DNA of 64,000 bases from JAJPHU01 sp035553375. GTDB taxonomy: Bacteria; Planctomycetota; Planctomycetia; Gemmatales; Gemmataceae. Below, in pieces: positions 44,865 to 53,323 of this stretch; positions within the stretch are counted from its first letter, which is position 1; each line of letters opens with the position of its first letter. Position numbers and translations under genes: made by a program. The stretch covers positions 14,645 through 78,644 of the forward strand of contig DATNCY010000187.1 in assembly GCA_035553375.1 (NCBI GenBank), in the 5' to 3' direction. The notes beneath the pieces were generated by a model that worked only from the letters and a program-made list of their open reading frames with translations, had not been told where the DNA came from and made no database searches.

Positions 44865-46871
44865 TCATTTGTCTTTGTTGGCGTGTTGTTTCTCCAGCTG
44901 GTGAGCCTGATACAGCGAAGCGAGTTTTTCGAGATCGGTCATTGGCTCCGATAGAGTTTTCCATGAGGCGACGGCTGCTTTCCAGTCGCCGAGCATGGCC
45001 TCGGCGCGGCCGCGCATCCGCCGAGCGTCGGCGCGGTCGCCGCGCTGGGGATAGTCCTCGTCATACTTCTTCCAGGTGCCCCGTGCGTCCTGCCAGGCTT
45101 GTTTGGCTTTCTCGATATCCACGGGATGCGGCGCGGCGCCCGGCACTCGCGCTTGCAGATCGATACGGGCTTGCAGTTGCTCCGCCTGCTCCTGGCCGCA
45201 CAAACCAAGCTGGTAGGCCGCCTCGGGATTGCGTGCGATGGCGATAGAGCTGTTGAGGATGAGATAAATCGGTCCCGCCTGCCGGGGTTCCCATATCTGT
45301 TTCACCTCTTGCTCGGCCGTCTCCCGTTCCGGCGGCGTCCGCGCACGCAACATATTGGCATACGCACGGGTGGCTCGCTGTAACCATTCGTCGGCCCGCT
45401 GCTCCAGATCCGTCGCGCTGGCCCGCTGTTTCTGCTGATCGCGCAAGCGTTCGTGTTCGCTCACCAGCGTCTGGGTCGCCGTGCTGTAACGACCGCGCAG
45501 CAACTGATCGCGTGGATGCCCGGGGTTCATCACGGAGGCGATGAACGGTGAAGCGAAGATTTTGCGCACCCGATCGCCCAGGCCGATGTCGGGCGGAAAG
45601 CGACTTTCGTCCTTGAATTGGTCCGGCAAGTCTCCCCACGGCACCAAGGCCAGCGTCAAGCGATCTTTGCGGAATATCCGCCGACTGTCGCCGGGGCGCA
45701 CCGAGATGCCCTCGTCGATGCCGCCCTCGCCGGACGGCAGAAAACGGCGCAGTAGATCAACATCCCCCTTCGACAACTCCACCAGGGGCGGCTTGGCGGC
45801 GCCCGCCGCGCAGGCCGTCTTGAGGCGCTCCAGATCTTTCGCGGGTTCCGTCGTCAGACGAACACGCACCACGGGGACCAGCACGTTTTCTTGCAGGTAA
45901 CGCATGCGCGGCGACAGGCTCGACAACGGGCACACGAGCCGCGCGTGGATCTCCCGCGCTTGCTCGGCTGTCACGTCGTAGCGATATTTCTCGTTGACAT
46001 TCAGTTGGGTGAGAATATCCGGCTGCTTGCGCACCTCAGCGAGCGTGGCGATGCCCTGGCCCTTCGGTCCCGGAAGCGGCAGACCCAGGCGCGGATCGAA
46101 TAGATGCACGTCCTTGTCGGCCACAACGCCACACGCCCAGAAACGCAGACCACCCGATCCATCGGGCACATACAGCAGACAGCCCAGCACTTCCGGTTGT
46201 GGTGTGTTGGGATCGCCGAGTTGCTCCAGCAGGGCCAGGAAGACGTGGGCGCGTTCGAGTGCGCTGCCCCAGCCGCGCCGCAATACGAAGGTCGGCGGAA
46301 TCACCTCGCCTTGGTGTTCGCGCAGGCGTACCTCACGCACCACCCAGTCGAAGGCCCGCTTCGCGCGTTCCAGCGCCGGTTCCTGTACGACCGCGCCGCC
46401 GGGTCCGGTGCGCACACCTTTCACCTCCAGAGCGCGAACGGCATCGCGCATCAGGAAACAGCGATCCAGATGATGATCGTCCAGCCGCGTATAGCTGCCG
46501 TCATTGATCTCGGCGAGTGCATTGCCATCCAGACCGGCGTGCTGACTCAACCAGTCGCGCTGTTCCTTCGTCAGCGACGGTGGCCGGAGAGAGGGCTTGT
46601 CGCTCAGCTCCGAGTTGATTTGTATCAAGCAGGCATGGCAGGTACTGAGGTCGGTCTGGCGAGCCAGACTCGACCGAGCCGCCTCCAGACCGCTCTCCTC
46701 CGTGCGATTGGCGGAGACACCGCTGCTCGTCGTCGGTGTCGTTGAATTGATCAGAGCCAGCATAGCGATGACCACGACCGCCACGACAATCGGCCCGATG
46801 GCAATCCAAAGCATGTAGTTGTACAGGCCTCGCTCCCAACGGCTCATCGTTGGCGGTTCGTCACGACTCAT
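44865..46871 (-). CDS. Membrane-anchored transglutaminase-like protein
   Basis: This 668-residue protein begins with a short cytoplasmic segment and one membrane helix (residues about 20-42, IAIGPIVVAVVVIAMLALIN). The rest is predicted outside the membrane. A middle region (RAFDWVVREVRLRE, FVLRRGWGSALERAHVFLALLEQLG, then WACGVVADKDVHLFDPRLG) has the layout of a transglutaminase-like domain. The usual catalytic Cys is not obvious: the position aligned by eye is Gly/Ser (RGWGSALERA), so it may be inactive. The C-terminal part is helical (TPR-like). GGGGAG precedes ATG 46871. It follows kdsA by 25 bp on the same strand and probably shares its transcript. Confidence 0.7.
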   Translation of the reverse strand: MSRDEPPTMSRWERGLYNYMLWIAIGPIVVAVVVIAMLALINSTTPTTSSGVSANRTEESGLEAARSSLARQTDLSTCHACLIQINSELSDKPSLRPPSLTKEQRDWLSQHAGLDGNALAEINDGSYTRLDDHHLDRCFLMRDAVRALEVKGVRTGPGGAVVQEPALERAKRAFDWVVREVRLREHQGEVIPPTFVLRRGWGSALERAHVFLALLEQLGDPNTPQPEVLGCLLYVPDGSGGLRFWACGVVADKDVHLFDPRLGLPLPGPKGQGIATLAEVRKQPDILTQLNVNEKYRYDVTAEQAREIHARLVCPLSSLSPRMRYLQENVLVPVVRVRLTTEPAKDLERLKTACAAGAAKPPLVELSKGDVDLLRRFLPSGEGGIDEGISVRPGDSRRIFRKDRLTLALVPWGDLPDQFKDESRFPPDIGLGDRVRKIFASPFIASVMNPGHPRDQLLRGRYSTATQTLVSEHERLRDQQKQRASATDLEQRADEWLQRATRAYANMLRARTPPERETAEQEVKQIWEPRQAGPIYLILNSSIAIARNPEAAYQLGLCGQEQAEQLQARIDLQARVPGAAPHPVDIEKAKQAWQDARGTWKKYDEDYPQRGDRADARRMRGRAEAMLGDWKAAVASWKTLSEPMTDLEKLASLYQAHQLEKQHANKDK

Positions 46872-46896
46872 GGATGACTGCTCCCCATTGCGTAAT

Positions 46897-47742
46897 TCAA
46901 GCGGTCGCGGCTTCAGATGGATTGAGAGCCTGGCGCAAACGCAAACAGCACTCAATCAGGGCGGGCAGATCGCTCAGCGCGACCATGTTCGGTCCATCGC
47001 TGAGAGCCTCATCGGGCCGGGGATGCGTCTCCAGAAAGAGTCCGTCGCATCCCGCCGCCACAGCCGCTCGCGCCAGGTGTGGCACCATACGACGATCACC
47101 GCCACTCTTGTCTCCCGCGCCGCCTGGCATCTGTACGCTGTGAGTGGCGTCAAAGATCACGGGATAACCCAAATCCTGCATCCACGGGATCGAACGCATG
47201 TCACTGACCAGCGTGTTGTAGCCGAAGGTCGCGCCGCGCTCCGTCAGCAGCAGGCGCCGATTGCCCACTTCCTCCATTTTGTTGACAACGTGGCGCATGT
47301 CCCAGGGGGCCATGAATTGCCCCTTCTTGACATTCACCACTCGTCCGCTGCGCCCGGCCGCCTGCACAAGATCGGTCTGCCTGGCAAGGAACGCCGGCAC
47401 TTGCAGCACGTCGCACACCTCGGCCACGGGACCGACCTGCTGCACCTCATGGATGTCCGTCAGCAGCGGCAATCCAGTACGTTCCTTGACTGCGGCCAGC
47501 GTCTTCATTCCCTCGCACAGCCCCGGACCACGGAATGACTTGCCGGAAGTGCGGTTGGCCTTGTCGAACGACGCCTTGAACACCATCGGAATCTTCAAGC
47601 GCGCCGACAACTCCGCCAGCGTGTCCGCGATGCGCAGCGTCAGTTCATGCGACTCGATCACGCAAGGGCCGAGTATCCACAACAGCGGCCGACCCGAACC
47701 ACACACGGCCTCACCAATCTGCACGGATTGCATTGGTTTCAT
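46897..47742 (-). CDS. kdsA: 2-dehydro-3-deoxyphosphooctonate aldolase (Kdo-8-phosphate synthase)
   Basis: This 281-residue enzyme condenses phosphoenolpyruvate with arabinose-5-phosphate to give Kdo-8-phosphate for lipopolysaccharide. Motifs: LGPCVIES, FKASFDKANRTS, LLTDIHE, RQTDLVQAAG, KKGQFMAPWDM, FDATHSVQMPGG and LFLETHPRPDEALSDGPN. Cys in GPCVIES (instead of the Asn of the E. coli enzyme) places it in the metal-dependent class. ATG 47742 (MKPMQSVQIG) gives the normal length. It sits upstream of the transglutaminase-like gene and downstream of the pterin dehydratase gene, across a palindrome. Its presence implies a Kdo-containing LPS. Confidence 0.95.
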   Translation of the reverse strand: MKPMQSVQIGEAVCGSGRPLLWILGPCVIESHELTLRIADTLAELSARLKIPMVFKASFDKANRTSGKSFRGPGLCEGMKTLAAVKERTGLPLLTDIHEVQQVGPVAEVCDVLQVPAFLARQTDLVQAAGRSGRVVNVKKGQFMAPWDMRHVVNKMEEVGNRRLLLTERGATFGYNTLVSDMRSIPWMQDLGYPVIFDATHSVQMPGGAGDKSGGDRRMVPHLARAAVAAGCDGLFLETHPRPDEALSDGPNMVALSDLPALIECCLRLRQALNPSEAATA

Positions 47743-47769
47743 GGATTCACCTTCCTTGGCTGATGAATC

Positions 47770-47850
47770 TAACCACAGAGACACAGAGACACAGAGAAAA
47801 AAACGGCTTGTTGGCTTGGCTCTTCGGATGTCTCTGTGTCTCTGTGGTTA
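47770..47850. repeat. Inverted repeat with tandem ACAGAG units
   Basis: TAACCACAGAGACACAGAGA (47770-47789) is an exact reverse complement of 47831-47850, with a 41-base loop containing one more tandem unit. It occupies most of the gap between kdsA and the pterin dehydratase gene. Confidence 0.92.
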
Positions 47851-47857
47851 GTTTTTC

Positions 47858-48217
47858 TTACGTCTTCAATTCCACGGGCAACTGATCGATCTTGGCGGCC
47901 AGGATGAAATCGTTCTCCGTCAATCCGCCGACGGCATGCGTGGACAGTTCGAGGGCGACGTTGCGATAGCCGGTCAGATGCAGATCGGGATGATGGTCCT
48001 CTGTCTCGGCAACTTGGCCGACCCGCGCGAAGAAGTCAAGAGCGGTCGCAAAATCCTTGACGCGCCATTCCCGACGGATGCACTTGCCGTCGTCGCCGAC
48101 TTGCCATTTCGGCACGGCGCGCAGGTGTTCGCGCACCTGCTCCGCGTTCAGGACCGATACGCCGCCCTCGCATGCCTGACAGCGCTTGTGCGTCAACTCG
48201 GTTGCGGTGATGGTCAT
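47858..48217 (-). CDS. 4a-hydroxytetrahydrobiopterin dehydratase
   Basis: This 119-residue protein is a pterin-4a-carbinolamine dehydratase (PhhB/PCD family). The diagnostic motif is ETEDHHPDLHLTGYRNVALE, followed by STHAVGGLTENDFILAAKID. In other bacteria it recycles the tetrahydropterin cofactor of aromatic amino acid hydroxylases; some members act in molybdopterin or folate metabolism. No hydroxylase gene is in this window. ATG 48217 follows AAGGAG at seven bases. An N-terminal Cys pair (KRCQACEGG) precedes the fold, as often seen in planctomycete and cyanobacterial copies. It is upstream of kdsA on the same strand. Confidence 0.93.
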   Translation of the reverse strand: MTITATELTHKRCQACEGGVSVLNAEQVREHLRAVPKWQVGDDGKCIRREWRVKDFATALDFFARVGQVAETEDHHPDLHLTGYRNVALELSTHAVGGLTENDFILAAKIDQLPVELKT

Positions 48218-48581
48218 GGCTGTTCTCCTTCTTGACACAGGAGTTCGATGACATCCATTCATTTTAGCGAAAGCGGCCTCCTTTCGGACCACCCCACCCT
48301 TCCACACGATTCTTTTGTTGTAATCGGAAGGAACCGCGAACCTCCATTCAGATGCTCCTCTCTAGTAAAGCACAGTCGGCGACTGACTTATTGGCGGTAG
48401 GTCCGGCGAGCCGAGCCGGACTTTTGGCGAAGTGCCGCTCGGCTCGCGGCACCTACCAGCGGTAGATCCGGCGAGCCGAGCCGGACTTGAAGATGTGCCG
48501 CTCGGCTCGCGGCACCTACATCTCCCTGACTTCGATGCCTCATCCGGTCAGGGTTCCTTTAACAACCCGATGGGAGGAACC
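48218..48581. other. 364-bp intergenic region with tandem palindromes
   Basis: The region lies between divergent genes (pterin dehydratase, minus; small membrane protein, plus). Its right part holds two tandem copies of an imperfect palindrome (48396-48519) and the GGGAGG site for the next gene. Nothing recognisable is seen in 48240-48390. Confidence 0.6.
48396..48519. repeat. Two tandem copies of an imperfect palindrome
   Basis: Copies 48396-48457 and 48461-48519 share GGTAGRTCCGGCGAGCCGAG on the left and CTCGGCTCGCGGCACCTAC on the right. Within each copy the arms pair imperfectly, with systematic C/G differences in the core, as if two related but non-identical arms were joined. Confidence 0.9.
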
Positions 48582-49019
48582 ATGATTTTCCTGTACACTG
48601 CGTTGCTGCTCCTCGTCGGGGTGGCTCACTTCCTGATCAAGCGCCGCGTCGCCAGCCTGGAGAAGAAATACTCCACGGTGGTCAAGGATGCCGATGTCTT
48701 GCTGCGTCAGTCTAATCAGCGGGACGGCAACAGCAATCGGCAAGATCCTTACCAGAGCGCGAAACGGCAGTATCAGCTGGCCATGCTCGCTCAGAAGCGC
48801 GACCTGATGGAAACACGCTACAGCAATTGGCACGCGCGTGCCGAACGGCTGAGCAAGTTCCGTCATCGGCTGCGTGCCTGGAAGGGCCGCAAGCTGCCCT
48901 ACACCTTCGGCGTGCTGGATGTCTTTAGCACGCTGGGCTTGATCGACTACCTTGGCGCCGGACATTACCTCAATGTCCAGAACTTGGTGGAAACCGTCGT
49001 GTCGCTGTTTTCGCGTTAA
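48582..49019 (+). CDS. Small membrane-anchored coiled-coil protein
   Basis: This 145-residue protein starts at ATG 48582, five bases after GGGAGG. The N-terminal helix MIFLYTALLLLVGVAHFLIK is a membrane anchor. Residues about 22-105 are highly charged and helical (KRRVASLEKKYSTVVKDADV, then KRQYQLAMLAQKRDLMETRY), consistent with a coiled coil. The C-terminus is more hydrophobic (FGVLDVFSTLGLIDYLG). I do not recognise a family; similar short proteins are annotated as hypothetical in planctomycetes. A longer upstream frame is translated from the palindromic repeats and is rejected. It may be cotranscribed with the following esterase gene, across a perfect palindrome. Confidence 0.75.
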   Translation: MIFLYTALLLLVGVAHFLIKRRVASLEKKYSTVVKDADVLLRQSNQRDGNSNRQDPYQSAKRQYQLAMLAQKRDLMETRYSNWHARAERLSKFRHRLRAWKGRKLPYTFGVLDVFSTLGLIDYLGAGHYLNVQNLVETVVSLFSR

Positions 49020-49034
49020 TCGAGAATGCGTTAC

Positions 49035-49080
49035 CAGCCCGCGGCGCCAGCAAGGGATCCCTTGCTGGCGCCGCGGGCTG
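49035..49080. repeat. Family-A palindrome, perfect 46-base, no loop
   Basis: Bases 49035-49080 read identically on both strands, centred on GGGATCCC. Arms contain GCGGCGCCAGCAAGGGA, a family-A core. It separates the small membrane protein gene from the esterase gene. Confidence 0.95.
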
Positions 49081-49244
49081 ACTGCGGTACAACCGCTACG
49101 CCCTGCCCCTTCCTTTCTGGTTCGCATGCCGAGGGGTACTCGGACTTCTTTCCTGCCCCCACGATGGCCGAAGAAAAGAGATGTCCGCCCAAATCGCGTG
49201 GCAGACGACGGCACGATCCGAACGCCATCGAGAGAGGCATCCTC

Positions 49245-50342
49245 GTGAGACACACAGGCTGGTTCGCTGTTGTGTTGCTGGCGCTGGTTCCGTGGTCGCC
49301 GGTCTCCGCAAGTCCTCTGCGCAAGCTCAACCAGCTGGACCGCATCAATGGGCAGATTCAGGGCCGTGTCGTCGATTTCACGCGCAATCACGGCGTCGAT
49401 CAGCGAATCTGGTCGCCCGCTTTGCAAAAGAAACGCGACATGTATGTGTATCTGCCGCCGGGCTTCGATCCGTGCAAGCGATACCCGCTCATGCTCTGGC
49501 TGCATGGCTTTTCCGAAGACGAATTCGTTTTCTTGCGCGACGTGATCGTCCCGCTGGATCGCGCCATCAACGCCGGCCAGTTGCCGCCGGTCATCATCGC
49601 CGCCCCGGACGGCAGTGTGAGGGGAGTAGATTGTCTTCTCAGTTCGAGTAGCTATTTCCTCAACAGCGAAGCGGGCCGGTTTGAAGATTACTTGATGGTG
49701 GATGTGTGGAATTTTCTGCTGAACCGCTTCCCCATTCGGCCGGAGGCGGAAGCGCACGCCATTATTGGCGTCTCGATGGGCGGGGGAGCGGCCTTTAACA
49801 AGGCCATCAAGTTCCCCGATTATTTCCGCCATGTCGTTGGTTTGTATCCACCGTTGAACCTGCGTTGGCAGGACTGTCACGGACGATACCGGGGCAACTT
49901 CGATCCCAACTGCTGGGGCTGGCGAACCGACTTCGTGCATCGCCGCACCGTCCTCGCCCGCTTCTACGGCATCCCCATCCGCATGAAAGCGCTGCTCAAT
50001 CCCCTATATGGCCGCCGCAATCCCGAGACGCTGCCCTCCGTCATTCGCAACAACCCCATTGAAATGCTCGGTATCTATGATGTGCAGCCAGGCCAGATCG
50101 AAATGTATGTGGCCTACGGTGGCAAGGACCAGTTCAACATCGATGCCCAGGTCGAGAGTTTTCTCTACGTCGCGCATCAACGCGGGCTAGAAGTGGGCGT
50201 CGGTTACGATCCGCAAGGCAAACACAATCGCCGCACGGCGGAGAGATTGCTGCCGGGTATCATCGAATGGATCGCTCCCCGTTTGGCACCGTATGCGCCG
50301 GGTTCGGGAATCGTTCCCGGTGCGAAATGTGCAGGACAATAG
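49245..50342 (+). CDS. Secreted esterase (alpha/beta hydrolase, esterase D type)
   Basis: This 365-residue protein starts at GTG 49245, which gives a standard signal peptide (VRHTGWFAVVLLALVPWSPV, ending at an ASA-type site). The mature enzyme has DMYVYLPPGFDPCKRYPLML, the oxyanion region LWLHGFSEDEF and the nucleophile elbow GVSMGGG (Ser near residue 180), with a likely Asp in YGGKDQFNID and His in PQGKHNRRTAE near the C-terminus. This order fits the putative esterase family (Esterase D/feruloyl esterase-like). GAGAGG lies upstream. A longer frame from 49026 would run through the family-A palindrome and is rejected. Substrate is unknown. Confidence 0.82.
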   Translation: MRHTGWFAVVLLALVPWSPVSASPLRKLNQLDRINGQIQGRVVDFTRNHGVDQRIWSPALQKKRDMYVYLPPGFDPCKRYPLMLWLHGFSEDEFVFLRDVIVPLDRAINAGQLPPVIIAAPDGSVRGVDCLLSSSSYFLNSEAGRFEDYLMVDVWNFLLNRFPIRPEAEAHAIIGVSMGGGAAFNKAIKFPDYFRHVVGLYPPLNLRWQDCHGRYRGNFDPNCWGWRTDFVHRRTVLARFYGIPIRMKALLNPLYGRRNPETLPSVIRNNPIEMLGIYDVQPGQIEMYVAYGGKDQFNIDAQVESFLYVAHQRGLEVGVGYDPQGKHNRRTAERLLPGIIEWIAPRLAPYAPGSGIVPGAKCAGQ

Positions 50343-50420
50343 CACATCGTCTAGCGACCGAACCGTGTCCCCTCTGTGTCTCGTTGACTACCCTTCGCAG
50401 GATGGAAACGTTCGTTCGTC

Positions 50421-51293
50421 CTACGCGATGCCATCACTCAAGTTATTGGGATCGAGCGGACGCCTTCGCTCGGCCGTTTGTAGAAACGCCAGCGCTCGCC
50501 GGGCCGTTTCGACCGCATCGTGACTGTGGCGGCTTAATTCAACATGGACCCCGCCCGTGTAGCCGATCTCCGTCAGCACCCTCAATACTTCGACGAAATC
50601 GATTTCACCCTCACCGAACATCAGATGATCGTGGACGCCGCGACGCATGTCCTCAATATGGATGTTCCATAGACAATCGCGCCAGCGCCGCAGATGCGCC
50701 GCGATCGGCGTTTCTCCAAGACAATGCAGATGGCCTATGTCGATAGTTAGTCCGAAATTCGGATGCCTTACGCGCTGATGCAGTTCCGCGAAGCGGGTCA
50801 TGGTATCGAGGAACATACCGGGTTCCGGCTCGAACGCCAGCCGTACCCGCCGCTCGGCCGCATAGTCGCCTAGTTGCCGGCAGCCTTCGACGAGGCGATC
50901 CATCAGCACCGCATCGCTCGCCGGCTCCAATGCCTTGCCGGACCAGAAACTGACCGCCTCGGCGTCGAGTGCGGCGGCCACATCCACGGCGCGGCGCAGG
51001 AAATCGAGCCGAATCGCCCGCTGCGCGGCATCGGCGCTGAGCAACGTCGGCTGATGCTTGCGCCATGGATCGAGCAAAAAACGCGCGCCGGTTTCGATGA
51101 CGACGCCGAGATGGAGTTCGCGGAGTCGATCGCGAAGGAGAGGAAGCAGGCGAGCCGTGTCGGGATCGTAAGGATTGAGCGTGTGATAGTCCAGCGTCAA
51201 GGCGACGCTGCGATAGCCGAGGTCCGCCAAGATAGTCAGGGCGTCGTCGAGCCGATGATGGGCGAAACCATTGGTGTTGTAGCCGAAACGCAT
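50421..51293 (-). CDS. Sugar phosphate isomerase/epimerase (TIM barrel)
   Basis: This 290-residue cytoplasmic protein belongs to the xylose-isomerase-like TIM-barrel family (AP endonuclease 2 superfamily). Typical parts are MRFGYNTNGFAHHRLDDAL at the start, LGVVIETGARFLLDP, FEPEPGMFLDTM with the metal-binding Glu, GLTIDIGHLHCLGE, WNIHIEDMRRGVHDHLMFGEG with His/Asp ligands, and VHVELSRHSHDA. ATG 51293 is the first that leaves a complete fold; the longer upstream frame is not coding-like. The specific substrate cannot be inferred. It is divergent from the heptose phosphatase gene across a 243-bp region with an AT-rich stretch near 51340-51370. Confidence 0.85.
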   Translation of the reverse strand: MRFGYNTNGFAHHRLDDALTILADLGYRSVALTLDYHTLNPYDPDTARLLPLLRDRLRELHLGVVIETGARFLLDPWRKHQPTLLSADAAQRAIRLDFLRRAVDVAAALDAEAVSFWSGKALEPASDAVLMDRLVEGCRQLGDYAAERRVRLAFEPEPGMFLDTMTRFAELHQRVRHPNFGLTIDIGHLHCLGETPIAAHLRRWRDCLWNIHIEDMRRGVHDHLMFGEGEIDFVEVLRVLTEIGYTGGVHVELSRHSHDAVETARRALAFLQTAERRRPLDPNNLSDGIA

Positions 51294-51536
51294 CCGTGAC
51301 CTCGCGATGTCCTCACCGAGCGGAATAAACCGCCAAGAACGCCAAAAAAACATAAAGAGAATGAAAACGCCTACCTTCCGATTGTAATCAACAGCGGTCG
51401 GATCAGCCGCTTGCGGCTTGGAAATAATTACTGGGCCGATGTTCGCCAATTGGTGTTGGCAGGATGTTGAGCTTTGATGTAAGGGAGAGTGCGAATTTAC
51501 CGCAACAAAGGCATTCCCCTGACATGGAGCGGCGTC
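51294..51536. other. 243-bp divergent region upstream of gmhB
   Basis: The region separates the TIM-barrel isomerase gene (-) from gmhB (+). An AT-richer stretch near 51340-51400 is the likely site of divergent promoters, but no clear -35/-10 pair or repeat was identified. Confidence 0.4.
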
Positions 51537-52094
51537 GTGACAACACAACCATTTGTGTTATTGGATCGAGATGGCACCCTAATTGTTGAGCGCAATTACC
51601 TGGCTCGTGTCGAGGACGTGGAACTGCTGCCCACCACCGCGCAAGGGCTTCGCCTGCTGAACGATCTCGGCTTGGGGCTGGCGGTGCTTACCAATCAGTC
51701 TGGGTTAAGCCGCGGCTATTTCGATCAAGCCGCGCTGGATGCCATCCATGCTCACCTGAGGCAATTGTTGGCCAAGGAGGGCGTATCGTTGGCGGGCATT
51801 TACGTGTGCCCTCACACTCCCGACGACGATTGCGATTGCCGGAAGCCGCGACTTGGGCTTGCCAGGCGAGCGGCGGCGGAATTACATTTCGATCCCGCCG
51901 CATCCTTCGTCATCGGCGATAAACCGTGCGACATCGAATTGGGCCGCCGGCTCGGTGCCACGACCTTCCTTGTTCGTACCGGCTACGGTCTGCTTCACGA
52001 ACGCGAGGGATTGCAGGCGGACCATGTCGTTGACGACGTGTTGGCTGCGGCGCACGTCATTCGCGCGCTGATACCTAACCATCGTGGATCGTGA
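51537..52094 (+). CDS. gmhB: D-glycero-D-manno-heptose 1,7-bisphosphate 7-phosphatase
   Basis: This 185-residue HAD-IIIA phosphatase starts at GTG 51537 with GGAG seven bases upstream. Motif I is LLDRDGTLIVERNYL, motif II is LTNQSGLSRGYF, and the GmhB zinc loop is present (CPHTPDDDCDCRKP, pattern CxH...CxC). Motif IV is VIGDKPCDIELGR. It removes the 7-phosphate in ADP- or GDP-heptose synthesis. It opens a plus-strand run of glycan genes (51537-59577), and a candidate heptose-1-phosphate nucleotidyltransferase lies further down the same run, supporting the assignment. Histidinol-phosphatase activity is a less likely alternative. Confidence 0.88.
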   Translation: MTTQPFVLLDRDGTLIVERNYLARVEDVELLPTTAQGLRLLNDLGLGLAVLTNQSGLSRGYFDQAALDAIHAHLRQLLAKEGVSLAGIYVCPHTPDDDCDCRKPRLGLARRAAAELHFDPAASFVIGDKPCDIELGRRLGATTFLVRTGYGLLHEREGLQADHVVDDVLAAAHVIRALIPNHRGS

Positions 52095-52265
52095 ATCGCG
52101 GTGGGACCAGCGTCTCGCCGGTCGATGGGGAGAACGCATCTTGACTCATTTGTCCTTCCCGCGCATTAGTTATTTCTCTCCTGGTCAGGCGGAACCGCTT
52201 CGGGTCGCGTCCGTCCTGGCCGTCTCGCGGATTTCGGGTGACCCGCACTCTCGTTGGAGCAGTCG

Positions 52266-53213
52266 ATGGCACAGCGCGTCCTCGTTACAGGGGGTCTCGG
52301 TTATCTTGGCAGCGTCCTGTGCGAGCATCTGCTCGACGCCGGCTTCCAGGTGAGAGCATTCGATAACCTCATGTACGGGACGGGCCAGCAAGGACTCTTC
52401 CATCTCTGCGCTCGACCGGCGTTTGATTTCGTTAAAGGCGATGTGCGCGACGAGGCGGTCCTGAAGCTGGCCGTCAAGGACGCCGATGTCATCATCCACC
52501 TCGCCGGCGTCGTCGGGGCGTCGGCCTGCGACCGCGATCCGCACTTGGCCACAACCGTCAACCTGGAATCCGTGCGTCTGCTCAACCGCCTTCGCAGTCC
52601 CAACCAACTCGTCATTTATCCCAATACCAACAGCGGCTATGGAGTGACCGATGGCTCCGCCTACTGCACCGAAGACACTCCCTTGCAGCCGATCTCGCTC
52701 TATGGCCGCACCAAGGTCGAGGCCGAGCAGCACTTGCTCGATAGTCCCAACGTCATCACGTTCCGGCTGGCGACTGTTTTCGGAATGTCGCCGCGTATGC
52801 GCCTGGATCTGTTGGTCAACCACTTCGTCTACACCGCGCTGACCGAAGGCTACATTGTTATCTTTGAAAAAGATTTCAAGCGTAACTACATTCATGTACG
52901 GGACGTGGCCGACTGCATGCTCCACGGCATCGGCAACGCGGCGTGCATGGCCGGCAAGCCGTACAACCTCGGACTAGACAGCGCCAACTTGTCCAAGGAA
53001 GAGTTGGCGCTGAAGGTCAAACAATATGTGCCCAATTTTTATGTCCACTTCGCGGCGATTGGCCAAGATCCCGATAAGCGCAATTATGTCGTCTCCAGCC
53101 AACGGCTGCGTGAAGCCGGCTTCGAGGCGCGGCGCTCCCTTGATGGGGGCATCGAGGAACTGCTCAAGGGCTACCGCATGATGGGGCGCGGCCTGTTCAA
53201 AAACGCGGCCTGA
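52266..53213 (+). CDS. NAD-dependent epimerase/dehydratase
   Basis: This 315-residue extended short-chain dehydrogenase has the Rossmann motif VTGGLGYLGSVL, the catalytic pair SLYGRTKVEAE (YxxxK), and IHLAGVVGASACDRDP. ATG 52266 follows GGAG at seven bases. It resembles nucleotide-sugar 4-epimerases/4,6-dehydratases and heptose-modifying members; the exact reaction is not determined. A late segment KRNYIHVRDVADCMLHGIG is typical of the family. It follows gmhB in the same direction, so a nucleotide-heptose or related sugar is a plausible substrate. Ser/Thr of the catalytic triad is in YPNTNSGYG. A perfect palindrome follows the gene. Confidence 0.87.
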   Translation: MAQRVLVTGGLGYLGSVLCEHLLDAGFQVRAFDNLMYGTGQQGLFHLCARPAFDFVKGDVRDEAVLKLAVKDADVIIHLAGVVGASACDRDPHLATTVNLESVRLLNRLRSPNQLVIYPNTNSGYGVTDGSAYCTEDTPLQPISLYGRTKVEAEQHLLDSPNVITFRLATVFGMSPRMRLDLLVNHFVYTALTEGYIVIFEKDFKRNYIHVRDVADCMLHGIGNAACMAGKPYNLGLDSANLSKEELALKVKQYVPNFYVHFAAIGQDPDKRNYVVSSQRLREAGFEARRSLDGGIEELLKGYRMMGRGLFKNAA

Positions 53214-53239
53214 AACGAGGCCGTCGAAGGCAGCAAGTT

Positions 53240-53283
53240 TAGCCGCGACGCGCAGCGGAGCGCTCCGCTGCGCGTCGCGGCTA
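53240..53283. repeat. Perfect 44-base palindrome, no loop
   Basis: Bases 53240-53283 are identical on both strands (left arm TAGCCGCGACGCGCAGCGGA), centred on AGCGCT. It lies between the epimerase and glycosyltransferase genes. Confidence 0.95.
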
Positions 53284-53323
53284 CACGGCAAGAAACTTCT
53301 GGACGCAAGATCGGAACATCCTC

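Noticed and set aside
44756..45247. Plus-strand open frame starting in the 51-bp palindrome
   Set aside because: Its N-terminus is only a translation of the palindrome and the rest is antisense to the transglutaminase-like gene.
48396..48519. CRISPR array
   Set aside because: Only two direct copies, separated by three bases and internally palindromic; no spacers of regular length and no cas genes in view.
48432..48581. N-terminal extension of the small membrane protein
   Set aside because: It consists of translated tandem palindromes; ATG 48582 has GGGAGG at ideal spacing and begins the membrane helix.
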